From Caldifarciminota bacterium (GTDB taxonomy: Bacteria > Hydrothermota > Hydrothermia > LBFQ01 > DSFT01), in contig WGAQ01000105.1 in assembly GCA_015494735.1 (NCBI GenBank), forward strand, positions 1 to 15,969: a DNA stretch of 15,969 bases, given 5' to 3'. This document shows positions 1 to 6,787 of this stretch, piece after piece (the stretch's first letter is position 1; each line of letters begins with the position of its first letter). The position numbers were made by a program, and so were the translations under genes. The notes beneath the pieces were generated by a model. That model made no database searches. It was not told where the DNA came from and worked only from the letters and a program-made list of their open reading frames with translations.

Positions 1-141
1 TGCCTCCGAAAAGTAGAGCGATTTAAATGCTTAAAGCATCGCCGGATTTGCCCGGTATGGTTAGCAGGACCGTAAGGATTATAGAGACAAATTCCACCCC
101 TTTAACCTTTGGTGAAACCGGGAGTCATTTTTCATACAAGT

Positions 142-147
142 GGAGGT
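142..147 (+). promoter_or_regulatory. Ribosome binding site of nrdJ
   Basis: GGAGGT ends 6 nt before ATG 154, and this decides the start over the upstream in-frame TTG at 109. A TTTAAC box at 101-106 is a plausible -10 element, which would give a leader of roughly 45 nt. I see no cobalamin riboswitch or NrdR box in bases 1-153. Confidence 0.75.
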
Positions 148-153
148 ATAACT

Positions 154-2901
154 ATGTCCGAGATTCAGGTTCCGAGGGATATTGTGGAGGCGTTCGATGG
201 AGACGAATTCCGGGCTTCCGTATTCGTGAGGAAGTATGCCCTCAAGGACTGGGAGGGCAATATCCTGGAGAGGAAGCCTCAGGACATGTGGAAGAGGATT
301 GCCTCTGCCGTCGCGTCGGTGGAGGAGGATGCTGATTACTGGTCCCGCCGATTCTACCATGCGATGGAAGACTGGAAATTCATTCCCGCAGGCAGGATAT
401 TATTTGGAGCAGGTAATCGATACATTCCAAAGAATACCCTTCTCAACTGCTTCGTCAATCCCATAAAGGAGGATTCCATAGAGGGCATATACGAGTGCGC
501 CAAGGAGATGGCCAGAACCTATTCGTGGGGTGGTGGAGTGGGGGTGGATATCTCCATCCTGCGCCCCGCCAAGAGCCCTGTTCTCAACAGTGCCCGCCAT
601 TCGACCGGTGCCGCATCCTTCATGCATCTCTTCTCCCTCACTACAGGCCTCATAGGTCAGGAGGGACGCCGTGGAGCCCTCATGATTACCATAGACGTCA
701 CACATCCCGATATAGAATTGTTCATCTATGCCAAGAGCAAACCCGACTTCTTCACCATGGAAGTCCTCAAGCAGAATTCCTGGAAGTACACGCCGGAGCA
801 ACTCAAGCTGATAGAAGAGATTCTCGTGAATCAGCAGGTCAAGTTCGCCAATATCTCCATCAAAATCAGGGATGATTTCATGGAGGCAGTCGCCAGCGAT
901 GGAGAGTGGGAACTCTGGTATCCAGATATAGTGAGGGAAAGGGAATTGTCCGATTCCGAACTGGAGAAGGTTCTAGATGAGGGGGCTTTCATCTCCTACG
1001 ACAGGATTACTACCCCGTACGATGTTCCACTCTACAGGGGCATGTATATGCTGATGGAGAGCCGGACCGGTGATATAGAGCTGGCGGGCCGCAGGTGGGA
1101 ACTCAGAAAGAAGAGGGTTTACAGAAAGGTTAAGGCAGCAGAGCTGTGGCATAAGATTGTGGAATCCGTTTACAACAAGGCGGAGCCCGGACTCCTCTTC
1201 TGGGATAACATGCTCAGGGAGCACAATCCCCAGTACTTCCAGCCCCTCCTTGCCACCAATCCATGTGCAGAGAAACCCCTTCCTGCCTATGGAAATTGCG
1301 ACCTGGGCTCCCTCAACCTCACGAAATTCGTGGACAGAGAGAAGAAGGACTGGAACTGGGACCTCCTTTCCGAAATCATCCCCATCGCTGTTCGTTTTCT
1401 GGACGACGTCATCGATTACTCGAAGTATCCCCTTCCCCAGCAGGAGAAGGCTTCCAAGGATGCCCGCAGGATTGGACTGGGAATTCTGGGACTGGGCGAT
1501 GCCCTTGCCATGATGGAGGTGCGATACGATTCGGATGAGGCTCTGAGGAAAGTGGAATCCCTGATGCGCTTCATAAGGGATACGGCCTACAGGTATTCCG
1601 TGGAACTGGCAAAGGAGAAGGGGGCATTCCCCTACTTCGACTTCGAAAAGTGGAGCCAGTCCGGATTTGTTCAGAGACTTCCGGCAGACCTCCTGAAGGA
1701 AATCAAGGAGCATGGAATCCGCAATTCGGAACTCATATCCATAGCGCCCACCGGCTCCATATCCATCCTCGGCGGGAACGTGAGCTCCGGAATCGAGCCC
1801 ATATTCTCCTTCAAGTACACCCGCTATTCCCTGGGGCAATTCTTCACCGTTTACCATCCCCTGGTGAAGGAGTATCTGGGAAAGAGCGATGAGGAGATTA
1901 CGGATGAGGATTTGAAGAATCTGCCCGACTACTTCGTCACTGCATACGATATAGACTGGAGGTACAGGGTTAAACTCCAGGGATTGATTCAGAAGTACGT
2001 GGACTCCGCCATCTCCTCCACCATAAACCTGCCGAAGGAGACCGATATCGATACCGTAAAGGAACTATACTTCATGGCCTGGAAGGAAGGGACCAAGGGC
2101 ATCACCATATACAGGGAGGGCTCGAGAGAAGGGGTCCTCATCGCGGATAAGGAGGAGAAGGAAGAAAAAGAGGAAGGGGCCGGGGAGGAAGTTTCCACCG
2201 AGGTGGAGGCCATCCATCCGGTCAAACCCGTGAAGAAGGCCAGACCATTTGCAGTGAGGGGTGTCACATACAAAATCAAGTACAAGGGCAGGAAGTGGTA
2301 CGTGACGGTGAATGAGGATGAGGAGGGCAGGCCCTTCGAGATATTCGCCCACAGCTCCGATATGGTGGGGCTGGAGTGGAGCACCGCCCTCGCCATGATG
2401 ATTTCTGCTGTTCTGCGCAGGACCTCCGTGACGGGGGACGACCCCCGCTTCATCGTGGAGAACCTCTTCAAGGTAAAGGAGATTCAGGGTCAGGGATACA
2501 TGTACAGGGGCTATTACATACCATCGGAGCCTGCTGTTCTTGGACTGGCCCTCAAGTTGTTCCTCGATGGTGTGAAGAATGGGAATTTCGATGCACGGGG
2601 AGAACTCACCAATCTGACTTTTACCTTCGTCGATGAGCAGGGGAACATAGGGGAGATTTCCCCCGCTTCGAAGGCTCCGGAATCCTCCGGTAAATCCTCT
2701 TCGACCACGGATTCGGGTGGAAAGACTCCCTCCATACAGGTGAACCTCGACATGAGTTCGGAGCAGATAAAGGACCTCCTGACGGATGCCGAGATATGTC
2801 CGGTGTGCGGCAACAGGACCCTCATCAAGGGCGGCAAAGCCAAGATGATAGCCAACTGCTCCACCTACTGCCTCAGTTGCGGATATTCCGTTTGCGATTG
2901 A
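154..2901 (+). CDS. nrdJ: Adenosylcobalamin-dependent (class II) ribonucleotide reductase
   Basis: Reduces ribonucleotides to deoxyribonucleotides using adenosylcobalamin to generate the thiyl radical. The catalytic residues are visible: Cys99 (in NCFVNP) and Cys382 (GNCDLG) fit the redox pair, and Asn369-Pro-Cys371-Ala-Glu373 fits the radical site. The 371-to-382 spacing of 11 matches the class II family. The active-site loop APTGSIS and the STINLP motif are also present. After the barrel come a Lys/Glu-rich linker, a TSCPD domain (about residues 700-810), a Ser/Thr/Gly linker, and a Cys-rich tail with CPVC at 882-885 and Cys902, 906, 909 and 914, typical of the reactivating tail. I chose ATG 154 (915 aa) because GGAGGT lies at 142-147; the frame stays open upstream to a TTG at 109, but that has no comparable site. 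No N-terminal ATP-cone is apparent. It converges on the next gene. Confidence 0.97.
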   Translation: MSEIQVPRDIVEAFDGDEFRASVFVRKYALKDWEGNILERKPQDMWKRIASAVASVEEDADYWSRRFYHAMEDWKFIPAGRILFGAGNRYIPKNTLLNCFVNPIKEDSIEGIYECAKEMARTYSWGGGVGVDISILRPAKSPVLNSARHSTGAASFMHLFSLTTGLIGQEGRRGALMITIDVTHPDIELFIYAKSKPDFFTMEVLKQNSWKYTPEQLKLIEEILVNQQVKFANISIKIRDDFMEAVASDGEWELWYPDIVRERELSDSELEKVLDEGAFISYDRITTPYDVPLYRGMYMLMESRTGDIELAGRRWELRKKRVYRKVKAAELWHKIVESVYNKAEPGLLFWDNMLREHNPQYFQPLLATNPCAEKPLPAYGNCDLGSLNLTKFVDREKKDWNWDLLSEIIPIAVRFLDDVIDYSKYPLPQQEKASKDARRIGLGILGLGDALAMMEVRYDSDEALRKVESLMRFIRDTAYRYSVELAKEKGAFPYFDFEKWSQSGFVQRLPADLLKEIKEHGIRNSELISIAPTGSISILGGNVSSGIEPIFSFKYTRYSLGQFFTVYHPLVKEYLGKSDEEITDEDLKNLPDYFVTAYDIDWRYRVKLQGLIQKYVDSAISSTINLPKETDIDTVKELYFMAWKEGTKGITIYREGSREGVLIADKEEKEEKEEGAGEEVSTEVEAIHPVKPVKKARPFAVRGVTYKIKYKGRKWYVTVNEDEEGRPFEIFAHSSDMVGLEWSTALAMMISAVLRRTSVTGDDPRFIVENLFKVKEIQGQGYMYRGYYIPSEPAVLGLALKLFLDGVKNGNFDARGELTNLTFTFVDEQGNIGEISPASKAPESSGKSSSTTDSGGKTPSIQVNLDMSSEQIKDLLTDAEICPVCGNRTLIKGGKAKMIANCSTYCLSCGYSVCD

Positions 2902-2918
2902 GGGGAAGTCTTCCCCTC
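2900..2918. terminator. Bidirectional hairpin between convergent genes
   Basis: A perfect inverted repeat, GAGGGGAA / TTCCCCTC around a 3-nt loop, overlaps the nrdJ stop codon and ends 2 nt from the stop of the convergent gene. Either gene could use it as a terminator. Neither side has a clear run of T residues, so intrinsic termination by the classic mechanism is uncertain. Confidence 0.6.
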
Positions 2919-2919
2919 C

Positions 2920-3420
2920 TTACTCCGAATCTCTGACGAATCTTTCGATTATGATGGTCTGATTCGTTTCCCCCGTCCTGTAATGGTGCTTTATTCTGCG
3001 TATCAGATAGGCATCCACTATCTTCCCCGATGCATCCCGCACGATTATCAGGGAGACATCCATGGGGTCCGTGCCTATGAGCTCTTCTCTGCCCGTTTCC
3101 ATGTCCAGGCTCTTGACTATCTCCTTCACATTCTCCGCCCTGTACTCTTCCACCCTGTAACCTCTGCTGGACATGTCGATATTCCACTGCAGGCTCCCCA
3201 CAGTGCGGTCCCCGCTCCTCACGGGACGGAACCCCATCTCCATCAGGCTGTTTAGCAGGTGATTCAGATGCTCATCTCCCTGAAATAAGGGCACTCCTGC
3301 AATTTCCGCGGATGAATCGCCGGAGACTATGGGCTCCTGAGTCCGTTCTGGAATGGAGGATGCCGGTGGCTCCACGGGTCTCAGGTCTATCTGGCCTATC
3401 ATCAGGAGGGATAGAAGCAT
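2920..3420 (-). CDS. Small secreted protein of unknown function
   Basis: I do not recognise this 166-residue protein. It begins with a short hydrophobic stretch (MLLSLLMIGQI) that could be a weak export signal. A Pro/Ser/Glu-rich low-complexity segment follows (about residues 15-45), then a mixed folded region ending in IIIERFVRDSE. There is no cysteine and no recognisable catalytic motif. I chose ATG 3420; an in-frame TTG two codons upstream (3426) is possible. No Shine-Dalgarno site precedes it, but a TATAAAAT box lies 6 nt upstream. It stands alone, divergent from groES and convergent with nrdJ. Codon usage resembles the neighbours, so it is probably a real gene. Confidence 0.75.
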   Translation of the reverse strand: MLLSLLMIGQIDLRPVEPPASSIPERTQEPIVSGDSSAEIAGVPLFQGDEHLNHLLNSLMEMGFRPVRSGDRTVGSLQWNIDMSSRGYRVEEYRAENVKEIVKSLDMETGREELIGTDPMDVSLIIVRDASGKIVDAYLIRRIKHHYRTGETNQTIIIERFVRDSE

Positions 3421-3426
3421 GCTCAA

Positions 3427-3434
3427 ATTTTATA
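3427..3434 (-). promoter_or_regulatory. -10-like box TATAAAAT, 6 nt before the orphan secreted gene
   Basis: On the minus strand TATAAAAT ends 6 nt before ATG 3420. If it is the -10 box, transcription would start at or next to the start codon. This is one of a set of such boxes in the window. Confidence 0.5.
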
Positions 3435-3554
3435 ATGGGACAAATTGCCGAAATCCACTTCTTCTGCTGAATCCTTAGCGATAGGCTTTCTTTTCGCCAA
3501 GTCCATGCAATTCATCGTCCTCCCCGTCGACCATCCCTTCCGGAAATTAACAGG

Positions 3555-3583
3555 TTGCATAAAAAGTTAACTCCCTTTAAAAT
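3555..3583 (+). promoter_or_regulatory. groESL promoter
   Basis: TTGCAT (3555-3560) as -35 and TTTAAAAT (3576-3583) as -10, separated by 15 nt (16 if the -10 is read as TTAAAAT), lie 41 nt before the groES start. This is the most conventional promoter in the window. The 198-bp space between the divergent orphan gene and groES otherwise shows no gene and no CIRCE element. Confidence 0.6.
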
Positions 3584-3610
3584 TTTGGGGCAATCGGAGG
3601 TACTCCAAAA
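3583..3610 (+). promoter_or_regulatory. Inverted repeat in the groES leader, possible heat-shock operator
   Basis: TTTTGGGG (3583-3590) pairs with CTCCAAAA (3603-3610): 8 positions, one of them G:T, around a 12-nt spacer that contains GGAGG. It starts on the last base of the -10 box and would span the transcription start. That position is typical of a repressor operator on DNA. The true ribosome binding site, AGGAGGTGAG (3612-3621), lies just after it. The sequence is not CIRCE. Confidence 0.4.
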
Positions 3611-3624
3611 CAGGAGGTGAGACC

Positions 3625-3915
3625 ATGAAGATAAGACCTCTTGCCGACAGGGTTGTGGTCGAGAGGATAGAGGAAGAGGAAGTGAAGAAGGGCGGAATCA
3701 TTATACCCGATACTGCCAAGGAGAAACCCCAGAAGGGTAAGGTTATCGCTGTTGGGCCCGGCAGGAAGACTGAGGATGGGAAGGTGATTCCCGTTGACGT
3801 GAAGGAAGGCGATGTGGTAATCTTCTCCAAGTATGCCGGAACCGAGGTGGAGATAGACGATAAGAAGTACCTCATCATGAGGGAAGATGAGATTCTTGGA
3901 GTAATCGAGGAGTAA
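3625..3915 (+). CDS. groES: Co-chaperonin GroES
   Basis: The 10-kDa ring co-chaperonin that caps GroEL during protein folding in the cytoplasm. The 96-residue length is standard. The protein opens with the characteristic IRPLADRVVVERIEEE strand, has the mobile-loop region KKGGIIIPDTAKEKPQKG (about residues 22-40), then VIAVGPGR, and ends YLIMREDEILGVIEE. The start ATG has a strong Shine-Dalgarno site (AGGAGGTGAG at 3612-3621). The tandem stop TAATAA is followed 19 nt later by groEL, so the two form the usual operon. Confidence 0.98.
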   Translation: MKIRPLADRVVVERIEEEEVKKGGIIIPDTAKEKPQKGKVIAVGPGRKTEDGKVIPVDVKEGDVVIFSKYAGTEVEIDDKKYLIMREDEILGVIEE

Positions 3916-3934
3916 TAAAAAAGGAGGTGTAACC

Positions 3935-5566
3935 ATGGCAGCAAAGGACATCATTTACAGCGAGGTTGCCCAGAGGGCCCTTTTGAGGGGTGTTGAGAAA
4001 CTGGCTTCCGCGGTTAAGGTCACTCTGGGACCTGCTGGAAGGAATGTGGTTCTGGAGAGGAAGTTCGGCTCCCCTGTCATCACCAAGGATGGTGTAACGG
4101 TGGCCAAGGAAATCGAACTAGAGGACCCCTTCGAGAATGTGGGAGCCCAGCTGGTTAAGGAAGTGGCTTCCAAGACCGCCGATGTGGCCGGTGATGGTAC
4201 CACCACCGCTACCGTTCTGGCAGAGGCCATCTACCGCGAGGGTGTCAAGATGGTGACTGCCGGTGCCAATCCCATGGAGGTGAAGAGGGGAATCGACTAC
4301 ACCGTCAACAAGGTGGTGGAATTCATCAAGTCCATCTCCAAGGAGGTGAAGGACACGAAGGAAATCGAGCAGGTGGCCACCATATCCGCCAACAACGACC
4401 CCGAAATCGGTAAGAAGATTGCCGAGGCCATGGAGAAGGTGGGTCGCGATGGCGTCATCACCGTGGAGGAGGGTAAGGGCATAGAGACCTATGTGGAGGT
4501 GGTCAACGGTTATCAGTTCGACAGGGGTTATATCTCTCCCTACTTCATAACCGACCCCGACAAGATGGAGGCGGTTCTGGAGGATGCCTACATCCTGATA
4601 ACCGATAAGAAGGTTTCCTCCATAAGGGATATCCTGCCCGTTCTGGAGAAGGTGGTCCAGACCGGCAAACCCCTGCTCATAATCGCCGAGGATGTTGAGG
4701 GTGAGGCTCTGGCCACGCTGGTGGTCAACAAGCTGAGGGGAACCCTCAGGGTTGCAGCCGTTAAGGCTCCCGGTTATGGTGAGAGAAGGAAGGAGATGCT
4801 CAGGGACATCGCCATCCTCACCGGCGGCGTTGTGGTCTCCGATGAGACCGGAATCACCTTCGAGAAGCTCAGGCTGGAGGACCTGGGAAGGGCCAAGAAG
4901 GTGGTGATAGACAAGGACACCACCACCATCATCGAGGGTTACGGCAGGAAGGAGGACATAGAGGCCAGAATCAAGCAGATTAAGAAGCAGATAGAGGAGA
5001 CCAAGTCCGACTACGACAGGGAGAAGCTCCAGGAGCGTCTGGCCAAGCTCTCCGGTGGTGTGGCCGTCATATACGTGGGTGCTGCCACCGAAACCGAGAT
5101 GAAGGAGAAGAAGGCCCGCATAGAGGACGCTCTCCACGCCACCAAAGCCGCTGTGGAGGAGGGTATCGTTCCCGGTGGTGGAACCGCCTTCATCAGGGCC
5201 ATTGAGGTGGTGGAGAAGGCCGAGGAGGAGCTGGAGGACGATAAGAAGATAGGTGCCAGAATCGTGAAGAAGGCTCTGGAAGAGCCCCTCAGGCAGATTG
5301 CCTACAATGCCGGATACGAGGGCTCTCTCGTTGTGGAGGAGGTCAAGAGGAGGGGTAAGGATAATCCCAACATCGGATTCAACGCCCTGACCGGTGAGTA
5401 CGTGGACATGTTCGAGGCGGGTATCATAGACCCCACCAAGGTGGTCAGGAGTGCCATACAGAACGCTTCCTCCGTCAGCGGTCTCCTGGTGACCACAGAG
5501 GCCGTCGTGGTGGAGAAGAAGGAGAAAGAGAAGGAAAAGGTTCCCGGAATGCCTGAAGAGTTCTAA
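3935..5566 (+). CDS. groEL: Chaperonin GroEL
   Basis: The 60-kDa chaperonin, a double-ring ATP-dependent folding machine working with GroES. At 543 residues it is full length. Family hallmarks include VTLGPAGRNVVLE, the nucleotide-binding DGTTTATVLAEAI, GEALATLVVNKLRGTL in the apical domain, AAVKAPGYGERRKEML, and AATETEMKEKKARIEDALHATKAAVEEGIVPGGG. The start is fixed by AAGGAGGTG at 3921-3929. The C-terminus is a charged KEKEKEK segment ending VPGMPEEF, not the Gly-Gly-Met repeats common in other bacteria. It is the second gene of the groESL operon and ends before a hairpin. Confidence 0.98.
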   Translation: MAAKDIIYSEVAQRALLRGVEKLASAVKVTLGPAGRNVVLERKFGSPVITKDGVTVAKEIELEDPFENVGAQLVKEVASKTADVAGDGTTTATVLAEAIYREGVKMVTAGANPMEVKRGIDYTVNKVVEFIKSISKEVKDTKEIEQVATISANNDPEIGKKIAEAMEKVGRDGVITVEEGKGIETYVEVVNGYQFDRGYISPYFITDPDKMEAVLEDAYILITDKKVSSIRDILPVLEKVVQTGKPLLIIAEDVEGEALATLVVNKLRGTLRVAAVKAPGYGERRKEMLRDIAILTGGVVVSDETGITFEKLRLEDLGRAKKVVIDKDTTTIIEGYGRKEDIEARIKQIKKQIEETKSDYDREKLQERLAKLSGGVAVIYVGAATETEMKEKKARIEDALHATKAAVEEGIVPGGGTAFIRAIEVVEKAEEELEDDKKIGARIVKKALEEPLRQIAYNAGYEGSLVVEEVKRRGKDNPNIGFNALTGEYVDMFEAGIIDPTKVVRSAIQNASSVSGLLVTTEAVVVEKKEKEKEKVPGMPEEF

Positions 5567-5587
5567 ACAAAAATGGGTCAACGGGAT

Positions 5588-5608
5588 GCGGGGGCATGGT
5601 TCCCCCGC
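5588..5608 (+). terminator. Hairpin after groEL
   Basis: GCGGGGG (5588-5594) and CCCCCGC (5602-5608) form a perfect 7-bp stem with a 7-nt loop, 22 nt past the groEL stop. The following CTTTAAAATTT provides only a short, broken T stretch and doubles as the promoter-like box of the next gene. Confidence 0.7.
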
Positions 5609-5609
5609 C

Positions 5610-5617
5610 TTTAAAAT
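5610..5617 (+). promoter_or_regulatory. -10-like box TTTAAAAT before the M23 peptidase gene
   Basis: TTTAAAAT ends 12 nt before ATG 5630 and directly follows the groEL hairpin. As a -10 box it would give a leader of only a few nucleotides. A weak GGAAG at 5620-5624 is the only possible ribosome site. Confidence 0.45.
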
Positions 5618-5629
5618 TTGGAAGTTCAG

Positions 5630-6511
5630 ATGCCGAGAAAGAAGGAATTATTTCGCATCAGGATTTACAGCAGTTCCGGACTGGACAGGGAATTTATCAT
5701 TACCTGGAGAGGCTTCTCCCTGATATCCATGCTTATTCTCCTGATGGTGGGGGGATTTTTCCTCTCATCTTCGGGGCTCATCAGATGGTCCCATCTTAAA
5801 ATCGAAAATGCCCGTCTCAAATCGGAGAATCGCTCCCTCAGGCAGAAGATAGAGTATCTCGGCAGGGAAATCTCCTTTCTCAGAACCCGAATGGATAGTA
5901 TCTTCGAGATGAACAACCAGCTCCGTCTTGCCATGGGGCTGCCAGAGGTTCCGGAGGACATCAAGTACATGGGAATGGGTGGTTATATAGACAGGGATAC
6001 GGTCAGGAACGAAATCGACGCCATAAGGAACCTGGTGAATATGGAGTACAGGGACCTCCAGAATCTGAAGAAGATGGTTCAGGAGAAGCAGGAGGAGTTG
6101 AAGTACACTCCTTCCATACTGCCTTCCTATGGATACATGACATCCGGATTCGGGTACAGGAGGGACCCCTTCACCGGAAGGGTGAAGTTCCACGAGGGAC
6201 TGGACATATCCGCACCAACTGGAACCCCCGTGTATGCTCCCGCCGATGGGATAGTGACCTTCGTGGGTATCAGGAATGGATATGGTCTCACAGTCGAAAT
6301 AAAGCATGGGGATAGATACATAACCCGCTATGCCCATCTGTCCGAAAGTCTGGTCAGGGTCGGTCAGAAGGTCCAGAGGGGAGACATGATAGCGCGCGTT
6401 GGCAATTCTGGACGCTCCACCGGTCCCCATCTGCACTACGAAGTTCTGAAGGACGGCGTCCCCGTCAACCCCAGGAAGTTCATCATCCTCGGGGAAGTGG
6501 TTTACGACTGA
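5630..6511 (+). CDS. Membrane-anchored M23 family metallopeptidase
   Basis: Probable peptidoglycan endopeptidase or envelope amidase regulator of the LytM/M23 (lysostaphin-like) family. A basic N-terminus (MPRKKELFRIR) is followed by one transmembrane segment (about residues 24-45, LISMLILLMVGGFFL), then a coiled-coil stalk (about 50-95, heptad-like KIENARLKSENRSLRQKIEYLG), a linker, and the peptidase domain from about 170 to the end. Zinc and catalytic residues are intact: His188 and Asp192 (HEGLD), His236 (YAHLS), His267 and His269 (GPHLHYE), so it is predicted to be active and not a degenerate EnvC-type regulator. The layout places the enzyme outside the cytoplasmic membrane. I prefer ATG 5630 over the TTG at 5618, because the TTG overlaps the promoter-like box. 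Confidence 0.9.
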   Translation: MPRKKELFRIRIYSSSGLDREFIITWRGFSLISMLILLMVGGFFLSSSGLIRWSHLKIENARLKSENRSLRQKIEYLGREISFLRTRMDSIFEMNNQLRLAMGLPEVPEDIKYMGMGGYIDRDTVRNEIDAIRNLVNMEYRDLQNLKKMVQEKQEELKYTPSILPSYGYMTSGFGYRRDPFTGRVKFHEGLDISAPTGTPVYAPADGIVTFVGIRNGYGLTVEIKHGDRYITRYAHLSESLVRVGQKVQRGDMIARVGNSGRSTGPHLHYEVLKDGVPVNPRKFIILGEVVYD

Positions 6512-6514
6512 TTC

Positions 6515-6520
6515 TTTAAA
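6515..6520 (+). promoter_or_regulatory. TTTAAA box between the M23 gene and the acidic orphan
   Basis: TTTAAA lies 3 nt past the M23 stop codon and 6 nt before ATG 6527. No Shine-Dalgarno sequence separates box and start. The spacing is tight even for a leaderless start, so this may be chance or the next gene may be read through from upstream. Confidence 0.3.
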
Positions 6521-6526
6521 CGGTCC

Positions 6527-6787
6527 ATGGCTCCGGAACTGTCTGAAATCATCGAGACCCTGTTCGAGGATGAGGGTCTGACGGATGCCCTTTCCGATGA
6601 TGAGGCGCTGGAGTTCTACGAGTATATCCTGAGTTTCATCCTGGAGCATTTCGTGGAAGGGGAATCTCCCGGTGTCCTGAGGGACAGGATTTTGCACGTG
6701 AGGCACCTTATCGGAAGGGGATACGGCTGGAAGACAGCCGTGGAGGTCGCTTTCAGTTATGGGAAGGAAGAGGAAGAGCAGGCCTAA
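6527..6787 (+). CDS. Small acidic protein of unknown function
   Basis: I do not recognise this 86-residue protein. It looks all-helical: an acidic first half (SEIIETLFEDEGLTDALSDDEALEFYEYI), a conserved-looking middle (VLRDRILHVRHLIGRGYGWKTAVEVAFSYG) and a KEEEEQA tail. There is no signal peptide or cysteine. The last 29 nt overlap the start of the downstream phospholipase-D-family gene, which suggests translational coupling. The acidic protein precedes one with a very basic N-terminus. It could be a small cytoplasmic partner, but nothing in the sequence proves that. Confidence 0.7.
   Translation: MAPELSEIIETLFEDEGLTDALSDDEALEFYEYILSFILEHFVEGESPGVLRDRILHVRHLIGRGYGWKTAVEVAFSYGKEEEEQA

Noticed and set aside
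1..153. Cobalamin riboswitch or NrdR box before nrdJ
   Set aside because: The available leader is short and I found neither the conserved B12-box core nor an NrdR-type palindrome. A short palindrome (ATGCTTAAAGCAT at 27-39) alone does not support one, though the window edge limits the view.
973..1857. A 294-codon minus-strand frame inside nrdJ
   Set aside because: Antisense to the catalytic core of NrdJ, whose active-site residues are all conserved in the plus frame.
3427..3624. CIRCE (HrcA operator) before groES
   Set aside because: The TTAGCACTC-N9-GAGTGCTAA pattern is absent; a different inverted repeat is present and reported separately.
4118..5581. A 487-codon open frame antisense to groEL
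   Set aside because: Leu/Gly/His-rich low-information translation opposite a certain, highly conserved gene; it arises from codon bias.
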